From contig CM067590.1 of the NCBI GenBank assembly GCA_034336665.1, forward strand, positions 1,397,748 through 1,461,747: a stretch of DNA of 64,000 bases, given 5' to 3'. Both the position numbers and the translations under genes were made by a program. Shown here piece after piece: positions 57,201 through 64,000 of this stretch (the stretch's first letter is position 1; every line of letters begins with the position of its first letter). The stretch is from Luscinia megarhynchos (lineage: Eukaryota; Chordata; Aves; Passeriformes; Turdidae). The notes below the pieces were generated by a model. That model was not told the DNA's origin. It worked only from the letters and a program-made list of their open reading frames with translations, and made no database searches.

Positions 57201-60200
57201 CACATCAGGGACCTGCTGGGATCCCTGCCCCTCGCTCACTCCTCAGGGACCTGCTGGGATCCCTGCCCCTCACACACTCCTCAGGGACCTGCTGGGATCC
57301 CTGCCCCTCACTCACACATCAGGGACCTGCTGGGATCCCTGCCCCTCGCACACTCCTCAGGGACCTGCTGGGATCCCTGCCCCTCACACACTCCTCAGGG
57401 ACCTGCTGGGATCCCTGCCCCTCACTCACACATCAGGGACCTGCTGGGATCCCTGCCCCTCACACACCTCAGGGACCTGCTGGGATCCCTGCCCCTCACA
57501 CACACCTCAGGGACCTGCTGGGATCCCTGCCCCTCGCTCACCATCACCTGCGGGATCCCCTGCCCCTGCACACATCAGGGACCTGCTGGGATCCCTGCCC
57601 CTCGCTCACACATCAGGGACCTGCTGGGATCCCTGCCCCTCGCTTCACACTCCTCAGGGACCTGCTGGGATCCCTGCCCCTCACTCACACATCAGGGACC
57701 TGCTGGGATCCCTGCCCCTCGCTCACTCCTCAGGGACCTGCTGGGATCCCTGCCCCTCACACACTCCTCAGGGACCTGCTGGGATCCCTGCCCCTCGCTC
57801 ACTCCTCAGGGACCTGCTGGGATCCCTGCCCCTCACTCACACCTCAGGGACCTGCTGGGATCCCTCCCCTCACTCACACATCAGGGACCTGCTGGGGATC
57901 CCTGCCCCTCGCTCACTCCTCAGGGACCTGCTGGGATCCCTGCCCCCTCACTCACTCCCTCAGGGACCTGCTGGGATCCCTCCCCCTCGCTCACACTCCT
58001 CAGGGACCTGCTGGGATCCCTGCCCCTCGCTCACTCCTCAGGGACCTGCTGGGATCCCTGCCCCTCGCCTCACACATCAGGGGACCTGCTGGGATCCCTG
58101 CCCCTCGCTTCTCTCCTCAGGGACCTGCTGGGATCCCTGCCCTCACCACTCCTCAGGGACCTGCTGGGATCCCTGCCCCTCACACACACCTCAGGGACCT
58201 GCTGGGATCCCTGCCCCTCGCTCACACATCAGGGACCTGCTGGGATCCCTGCCCCTCACACACACCTCAGGGACCTGCTGGGATCCCTGCCCCTCATCAC
58301 ACCTCAGGGACCTGCTGGGATCCCTGCCCCTCACTCACTCCTCAGGGACCTGCTGGGATCCCTGCCCCTCACACACTCCTCAGGGACCTGCTGGGATCCC
58401 CTGCCCCTCGGCCTCACACATCAGGGACCTGCTGGGATCCCTGCCCCCTCACTCACTCCTCAGGGACCTGCTGGGATCCCTGCCCCTCGCTCACACATCA
58501 GGGACCTGCTGGGATCCCTCCCCCTCACTCACTCATCAGGGACCTGCTGGGATCCCTGCCCCTCACACACTCCTCAGGGACCTGCTGGGATCCCTGCCCC
58601 CTCGCTCACAGCTCCCTCAGGCCGGGCTCTGCACCTGCAGCTTGAGGCAAACCCACATCAACCCTCCCCTGAAGGAGGGGAGGAAGAAATAGGAATGCCC
58701 TGTGGATATGACTGCCCAGCAAAAGATGCTAAGAACATAGAAACTGTAGGGGAGACTGAAATGAAAGCAGAGCAGCAATGTGGATGCCTGAAGGTCTCCT
58801 CCCTAAGGTAACACCACTTGCTGCAAACATACCAAAGAGCAGCAGAGACCCTCTCCAGGCATGACAGGAAGGGTCCAAGATAAGGTTTAGAGATAAGAAA
58901 GCAGTAAAACATGGTAATGTAGCCATTCCTATGGGTTGTATGTAAATGTTAGAGAATTTGTATCTTGTACTAGATTGGTTAGTGGAAATTAGAATATTCA
59001 ACATAGAAGGAGATTTAAGACTTTGTAAAAGGAGACAACACTCTCTTGCTCTTACACCCTCTGACACCCTCTGGCTCCCTTGCTCCTGTCCCTGCACCCC
59101 TCACCCTTGCTTTACCCCCTTTGTTATCTCACTCCTCTAGGCCTGTTTGAGCTGCAGCTCCCAGCTGAGCCCTTTTCACCCATGGTAATAAACTGCAAAC
59201 TTCAACACCAGAATATAGAGAGCACTTGAGTTTGTCCTGACCACCATCCACCACCAGCTCCTACACCCTGCAGAGCTGCACCAGGAGTTTTATCTGCTTA
59301 GAGAAATTTTGCTCCAGAAATTCTGCAGTTTCATTTCTGAGATTGTCCAGTATTATTTGGAAGTGGAATGTGATACAAGTAGCAGGAGAAGAAGGATTTT
59401 GTTTTCACTGACAAAAATTAACAACCTCCCAGCATCATTTAAAAGCCAGACAGCAAATTCCTACAGCTTTTTTCTGTATCAACCTGGTAATTTTTGTGAG
59501 TTCAGGGATGAACAGCAGGCAGGAAAGTGGATTTCATTTACTGCACTCACCTATTCCCCTCTCCAAGGTCTCTCCAAAACTCCGGGACATTCCCATCTCA
59601 TTTCTTCCAAACTCCCTCTCGAATCCCCCTCCCATGGCCCGATCCATCTCTGCAGAGAGAAGGTGGAGAAGTTTGCAGGGGGTTTTATGAGCCTGAGAGA
59701 ACACTTTACCACAGGAGATTGACAGCACAGGAAGGTTTTTGTGATTTTCTCCTGATCCTTTTGTGGTGGCTTCAGGAGCCCAAAGCCCCGAGGAGAAGCA
59801 GATTTACCCCAAACACATGGCAGGCTCTGAGGGGCTGGACAGAGCCAAATCTGTCTGAATAAACCTTCAAGGCAGCAATAAATCACTGGGTTTGTGCAGC
59901 TCAGAGGCCAGTCCCCTGACACTGAGGTTGTGGAGAGAGGGACACACACAAATCCAGAGCCTACCACTCATCCTGCCCATGTTCATCCCGGCTGGGAAGC
60001 GGCCGATGTTCTCCATGCCACCAAAGGGACCTTCCATTCCTGAAAAACACATTTTCCAGGGATTCTTTAGCAGCTGTGGCCACACACCATTCCCACAGCT
60101 CCCAAAGAGGGGGCAGGATTTGGGCACAAATTATAAAAACCATGGAAGCACAGAGTGCTCTGGGTTGGGATAGTGAGGCTCCATTCCAGCCCCCAGGAAC

Positions 60201-63200
60201 GGCACTTGCAGATCTGCTCAGGATGCCCAGCTCGTGTTTTATGGGATGTCCCCACCCTCCCCACACACCTGCAGCAGCTCCAATACCCTAAAAGCACCAA
60301 ATTCTTGCTAAGTTGGTGCTGATTTCCCAGCACACACACACAGCTCAGGCTGCAGGACTTTCCCAAAGGCCAAGCTATGAACAGATCAAGAAGCACAGCT
60401 TACCTCCCATTTTATTCATTCCAAAGCCCATGCCTTCCATTCCCATTCCTCAAAATAAAAGAGAAAGCTTTATATAGCAGGTGTCAGCCAAGAAATTCCA
60501 GCCAAAGGCTGCAGAACCAACCCACACAACACATCCATGGCTTGGGCTGAAGAGCTTACATGGGATAAACTGAGGAGATTTCAACATTCCTGCTCAGAAA
60601 ATCAAGCAGCAAAGGGGAAAAAAACCCACTGGCATTTTGACATGGAAAGCTGAGTGTGTGCTACTTTTTAGGTGGCTCTTTGAAACTTGTGCTATTTCAA
60701 CAGATCCTCACCAAAGATTTGCAAGCCCACTAAAAGTGTTAAAAGTGAGAGATGGTTTGGAGTTTCATGGATCTTTGCAGTGTCTGCTGCTCATGCTCAA
60801 GAGTCAGAAAATGAGAGCTGTGTCTTGACCACAGTGAAAAAAAAAAAAAAAGAAAAATGGAGCAGTTGGTTAAATTCAAGTTTCCATTATCAAGCTGAAC
60901 AAAAAACTCACTTGGCTTTAACATTCCTAAGAAACTACCAACTTTTTGGGGAGGCAAACAAAGCTATCTACCTTCTACACAGCTTAAAGCTCTCATGAAA
61001 CAAAAGCATAGGAGTAATCTTCTTACCTCCAGGTCCCATGTTGCCCATTCCCATGCCTTTGTTTAAATGATTTGCATCAATAGGTTGACCTCCAGGTCCT
61101 AATCCCATGCCAATACCACCAAGACCATCTGAAGAAAATATTCAGATATCAAAAAAGCCTTCTTTCCATAGTTTGACAAAACAGCAAGTTTTATTTCTTA
61201 AGTAATTGACTTTCATTCTCCAAAAAAAGCTTGCTGTGTCCCCCCTGTGGGGTGTGTACTGAAAGCAGGGAAGTGTGGAGTAAATCAAGAGTAGATGTGT
61301 CTTGAAATAGGCTAAAAACTATTTCCAATTATTTGGTTTCATATTTCAATTTCCATCTTACTGCTGAGAAAACTTGGTTTGGAGCTGACTCCTGAAAAAT
61401 GACTGGCTAGAACACTGCTTCATTTGGGCAAAGTCCTCTGCTGAGGAGGGTGGGTGGAGTGGGCAATTTGGGAGAAGTTCCCCTAAACCTGTGCACAGTT
61501 CTCACAGCCTGGCTTGCCAGGGGCTCATTTCCACCTCTGCCAGGGCTGGGCCCTGCAGGGCAGAACTGAGGCACCAGGAGCAGCCATGGGATCAATGAGA
61601 GCCACCGATGGAATTGGAGCACACAGCCAGCACACCCAGCCCTGCCAGGCACAGAGCTCAACCTTCCTCAAGGATTCCCCAGCCCAAAGAAAGAAGAAAA
61701 AGCCCTTTTCTGTTTTTTTTTTGTTTTTTTTTTTCCTGAAGCAGGAAGAAAGTTCTCTGCTTGGCACAAGCACCAGCTCATGGCATCCTCTGCCTGCAGG
61801 ATTCCCTCGTTCCCAGCTCAGCACTGAACACAGGAGTGTTGAATCTTGTTTTAAAACAGCACAAGGTCCCCCTTCCCCACCCCAGTCAAGGCCAAAGTCC
61901 AGGCTTCCAGAGGGATTTAGGGAGTTTTGCAGCAAGGTAATGGAATTGGAACCCAATGCTTTGTCCTGAAGAGAGGAATGTCCTTACAGTGGCACTGCCA
62001 GCTCAGCTAGGGAGGGACTAATTAATGATCATTAATAATGGGCAATTTAGCAGCACACAACAGGTCTGGCTCCCAGGAAGAAAACAGCATCTGTCTGAAT
62101 GCAGAGCATCCCAGAATCCCAGGCTGGCTTGGGTTGGAAGGGACCTTAAAGCTCCTCCACTGGCAGCCCCTGGCCTGGGCAGGGACCCCTTCCACAGCCC
62201 AGGACAACTCAGATTCCACCAACTGCCCCAATTTAGCTGCACTTGAACAAATTCAGCCTCCAGCTCTTCCAGTCCCAGCTCTTCTCTTCAGTACTGCAGT
62301 AATTGATGCCAGCCTTTGCAGGGCCTCAGCTCAGCCCACATCACATCCACAGCTCTGGGAGATTCCCAGGGATGGAGACTCCACAGAAGCTCTGAGCAAA
62401 CCCTCCCAGGAATGTTTCCTCACATCCACATGCAGCCTGGATTTCCACTGCTGGTTTACACTTGATCTTTTAGTTCATTCAAATTCCAACTTGGAAGGAG
62501 CAGCTTGGGGCAGCCAATTATTCTGAATTTCCATCTCCTGGGTTTTGCTCGGTGCTTCCTGCATCCTGCACCTCCAAGAAGAGCCTGGTTCCCTCTTCTT
62601 TCCATATTTAATACTTTGGTAAGATCTCCTTTGGGAATTTGAAGGCCTGGAAGACTCCCAGGTGCTGAATTCAGCCCTTCCAATTTAAGGGGAAACATTC
62701 CATTGCCAGAGCACCATCCCATGGGAGGTGCTGACTGATTCACTGTGTTTCCATTAAATCCCACTCTTAATGGAAGGCACTGGGATCTTGGAATTGCAAT
62801 GGAGAGCTCTGGAAGCCTTGAGAAGGTGAATGTTTTAAGACAAGCTTCTGGCCATGAGCTGAAAGAAGTATCCAAAAAATCTGAGCAGCTCTTCTTCACT
62901 ATTCCCCCTTCTGAAATAATTCAGGAATTTGGATCCCAGTTTTCCAGTCTGAACCAGAGTTTTAGTGGGGCTGGGGCTGGTTCCCAGGTGCTGAACAGCC
63001 AAACAAAAAGCAGAGGATGTTGGGTCATGCAGGGGACACTTACGAGGGAGTTGCTGGGGTCGCTCTGGAGGGAAGAAATCTCCTTTGGGAAAGGCTCGTT
63101 CATCCTAAAGGGAATTCAGCACGTTAAAGTTGGCAGGGAAAGCAGGAAATTGCTTTAACTTGAAATTTCTGTATTTTCAAATCAAAATTTTAAGAATCAG

Positions 63201-63465
63201 GAAACAGTCTTCACTGTAGTTTTGATTTGTCTTTTAGTAAAATAATCTGAATTAACCTTCCCTGATTGCATCACTTCAGTTGGCAAGAGGCAAATCCCAC
63301 ATTTCCCCCTCTGGATTTGGACCCACCCTTGAAACCAGAGATCCTCCCAGCTCAGGAGAGCATTCCCAGGTCAGGAAGCAGTGGGAATGGGAATGGCAAG
63401 TGGGGGTGTCCTCACCATTTTGACGTGCATGGGTCTGTCAAAGAGCAGCTGCCCATTGAACATTG
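54121..63465 (-). CDS. HNRNPM: HNRNPM, heterogeneous nuclear ribonucleoprotein M (3' eight coding exons; 5' part beyond the window)
   Basis: Nuclear pre-mRNA-binding protein with three RRMs and a Met/Arg-rich hexad repeat; a regulator of alternative splicing. In the window, in order: the end of RRM2 (MFNGQLLFDRPMHVKM), a linker (DERAFPKGDFFPPERPQQLP), Gly/Met-rich cassette exons, one large exon with about 26 copies of a [G/x]-M-[ED]-R-[M/L/V/I]-[G/x] hexad, and RRM3 split over three exons (KACQIFVRN / LPFDFTWKMLKDKFNEC / GHVLYADIKMENGKSKG, through RIDRNA and a stop). RRM3 and the hexads separate it from the paralogue MYEF2. All eight exons join in one frame. Oddities: a duplicated donor after the large exon, a 38-bp array of about 55 units in the intron before it, and an antisense LTR-like element. 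Confidence 0.96.
54310..54840. repeat. CTGCTCCCCATCCTGCCTTG array in the last HNRNPM intron
   Basis: Degenerate units of about 50-60 bases (CCAAATCTGCACCCCAAGGG; CTGCTCCCCATCCTGCCTTGG; GCACTC...). Begins 26 bases from the last-exon acceptor. Confidence 0.92.
54985..55180 (-). mobile_element. CR1 fragment in the last HNRNPM intron
   Basis: GGAATGGTCTGGGCCAGGAG GGACC, CCCCATCCAGCCTGGCCTTGGACAC, ATTCCAGGGCCTCCCCACTC: a reverse CR1 3' region of about 200 bases, sense to the minus-strand gene. Confidence 0.8.
55224..55275 (-). CDS. HNRNPM: HNRNPM exon, RRM3 helix 1
   Basis: 52 nt, LPFDFTWKMLKDKFNEC plus one base, phase 0 in. Acceptor CTTTCCACAG, donor G|GTGAGT. Identical at the protein level to the human sequence as I recall it. 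Confidence 0.96.
55557..55681 (-). repeat. HNRNPM: 70-bp direct duplication of an HNRNPM exon end and its donor
   Basis: 55627-55681 (exon end, donor and early intron) is repeated at 55557-55611 with one mismatch, at a 70-base period. Both copies read CTGTCAGATATTTGTGAGGA AT|GTGAGT on the minus strand. Confidence 0.95.
55659..56440 (-). CDS. HNRNPM: HNRNPM large exon: Met/Arg hexad repeat and start of RRM3
   Basis: 782 nt, from GGGSASIPGMERMAPGMERM to GVARKACQIFVRN. About 26 hexads of the type GMERMG/GVERMG/AMDRMG, a hallmark of hnRNP M (27 are listed for human). After them comes a Gly-rich stretch (GNFAGNFAGSLGGAGG) and the first strand of RRM3. The exon is very GC-rich. Acceptor GTGTTGCAG has almost no pyrimidine tract. 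The donor AAT|GTGAGT is duplicated 70 bp downstream. Confidence 0.95.
56455..58615. repeat. 38-bp tandem array in HNRNPM intron, about 55 units
   Basis: Unit CAGGGACCTGCTGGGATCCC TGCCCCTCACACACTCAT (38 bases, e.g. 56593 to 56631), with few changes except ACAC/CTCAC endings and small indels. It starts about 15 bases from the large-exon acceptor and takes the place of a normal pyrimidine tract. Confidence 0.97.
58701..59230 (+). mobile_element. LTR-like element in HNRNPM intron
   Basis: About 530 bases beginning near TGTGGATATG, with AATAAA at 59187-59192 and a block shared with 45770-46078. No internal genes seen. Antisense to HNRNPM, so it offers a plus-strand poly(A) signal that sense transcripts do not see. 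Confidence 0.5.
59551..59649 (-). CDS. HNRNPM: HNRNPM cassette-type exon resembling the MYEF2 linker
   Basis: 99 nt, phase 1 to 1, encoding MDRAMGGGFEREFGRNEMGM, SRSFGETLERGI. Acceptor CTCTCTGCAG, donor G|GTGAGT. The main human HNRNPM isoform I recall has a different sequence here (INEILSNALKRGEIIAKQ); this exon looks more like the corresponding stretch of MYEF2 (MERDFGRGDIGINRGFGDSF). It is in frame on both sides, so I treat it as coding. Confidence 0.85.
   Translation of the reverse strand, partial: RWIGPWEGDSRGSLEEMRWECPGVLERPWRGE
59965..60039 (-). CDS. HNRNPM: HNRNPM exon, Gly/Met-rich linker III
   Basis: 75 nt, phase 1 to 1, encoding MEGPFGGMENIGRFPAGMNM, GRMS. Acceptor TTTTTCAG, donor G|GTAGGC (G at +4 instead of A). 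Confidence 0.93.
60404..60448 (-). CDS. HNRNPM: HNRNPM exon, Gly/Met-rich linker II (45-nt microexon-like)
   Basis: 45 nt, phase 1 to 1, encoding MGMEGMGFGMNKMG. The acceptor is TTTTATTTTGAG: G at -3 is disfavoured, so it is weak and may be alternatively spliced. Donor G|GTAAGC. Confidence 0.9.
61027..61128 (-). CDS. HNRNPM: HNRNPM exon, Gly/Met-rich linker I
   Basis: 102 nt, phase 1 to 1: HGLGGIGMGLGPGGQPIDAN, HLNKGMGMGNMGPG. Acceptor TTTTCTTCAG, donor G|GTAAGA. Confidence 0.95.
61129..63043 (-). other. HNRNPM intron without further features
   Basis: Ordinary intron sequence with poly-A/T tracts and one CR1 fragment (62100-62232). I see no other exon. Confidence 0.6.
62100..62232 (-). mobile_element. 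CR1 fragment in HNRNPM intron
   Basis: CATCCCAGAATCCCAGGCTG, then GGGTTGGAAGGGACCTTAAAG and CAGCCCCTGGCCTGGGCAGG: reverse CR1 3' end. Confidence 0.8.
63044..63104 (-). CDS. HNRNPM: HNRNPM exon, linker after RRM2
   Basis: 61 nt encoding DERAFPKGDFFPPERPQQLP plus one base. Acceptor TTCCCTTTAG, donor C|GTAAGT. Human HNRNPM has Leu where this has the first Phe. Confidence 0.95.
63416..63465 (-). CDS. HNRNPM: HNRNPM exon, end of RRM2
   Basis: 50 nt: two bases of a split codon, then MFNGQLLFDRPMHVKM. Acceptor ACACCTCCCAG, donor ATG|GTGAGG. Its 5' neighbour is outside the window; 63466-64000 is intron with no exon I can recognise. Confidence 0.93.
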
Positions 63466-64000
63466 CTGGGAGGTGTTAAGGATCCTGCTTCAAGCACTGA
63501 GGGGAGCACAAAAACCCCTCAGAAAATCAGATTGTCTCAAATCCTTCTGCCTTCTCCAAAACTAAAAAGCCTTGAAATCCAAATACAGTGAACATTCAAA
63601 AAAAAACGAAAAAAAAAAGGCTTTTTGAAATTTAAAAAATGGTAAGAACATATGTCTGGGGTAAGATGAAGTTCACAAAGAGATACAAAATGTAACTCTA
63701 AGTCAGCCCAAGTGTTTAAATGTTTCCTCATTCACTTTATCCACTGGAAGCAGGGAGCAGTTCCACAGCCACACCCACATTTTGAAATGAGTCACGCCAA
63801 AACCTCTGCCCAAGTCTGCCTCCCACAGGGCTTAGTGCAGATGGGAATTAACACTCAAACAGAAACTTTGGGAAGGGAAAGGGGGAATATTTCCCTCCTT
63901 TCCATACCACAACCAGGAGTTGAGGGAGTAATACCTGGAATTTTATTGCTGTTTGGTTTCTAGGTAGCAAATCATTGCTGGGGCAGAGGAATGACACAGA

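Noticed and set aside
56455..58615. CRISPR-like regular repeats
   Set aside because: Units are contiguous with no unique spacers, and the genome is vertebrate.
55738..58692. 984-codon plus-strand frame
   Set aside because: Antisense of the HNRNPM hexad exon plus the 38-bp array; no start context, and the minus strand carries the real gene.
59551..59649. Assigning the whole right-hand gene to MYEF2
   Set aside because: RRM3 and the MERMG hexads match HNRNPM far better; only one exon looks MYEF2-like.

Overview
This window is vertebrate, almost certainly avian, nuclear DNA. It is GC-rich, carries fragments of CR1-type LINE 3' ends and solo LTR-like elements, and is unusually full of minisatellites. 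Two conserved genes are readable exon by exon, both on the minus strand: a complete TIMM44 (13 coding exons, 52912 down to 31051, 449 codons, no frame break) and the 3' part of HNRNPM (8 coding exons, 63465 down to 54121; the 5' exons lie beyond the right edge). TIMM44 next to HNRNPM, the short introns and the repeat load fit a bird microchromosome (in chicken I would expect chromosome 28; this is inference).

Layout. 1-12807 and about 15957-28110 are two copies, in the same orientation, of one gene-poor segment (copy A and copy B). They are separated by a 100-N gap (12808-12907), about 0.5 kb of unmatched sequence and about 2.5 kb of (TATC)n/(ATCC)n simple repeat. The copies match nearly base for base over their middle parts, differ mainly in minisatellite length, and become noisy at the ends facing the gap. 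That pattern suggests two unmerged haplotypes rather than a true tandem duplication. 28110-31050 is non-coding sequence, a GGGAT array and the probable TIMM44 3' UTR. 31051-52912 is TIMM44. 52913-53895 is its CpG-rich promoter plus a tandem array. 53897-63465 is HNRNPM, and the rest to 64000 is HNRNPM intron.

The two genes are unrelated in function: TIMM44 links the TIM23 protein-import channel to mitochondrial Hsp70, and HNRNPM is a nuclear RNA-binding splicing regulator. They form a head-to-tail pair with about 1 kb between the HNRNPM poly(A) signal and the TIMM44 start codon.

The most striking feature is that several intronic tandem arrays are built from the gene's own splice signals. The intron 8 acceptor plus the start of exon 9 recurs about 10 times. 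The intron 8 donor motif recurs about 29 times. The exon 12 acceptor recurs a dozen times. Branch-point-like CTAAC/CTGAC motifs recur every 9 bases before exon 13. In HNRNPM an exon end with its donor is duplicated 70 bp downstream. Long open frames elsewhere in the window are by-products of tandem repeats without stop codons, not genes.
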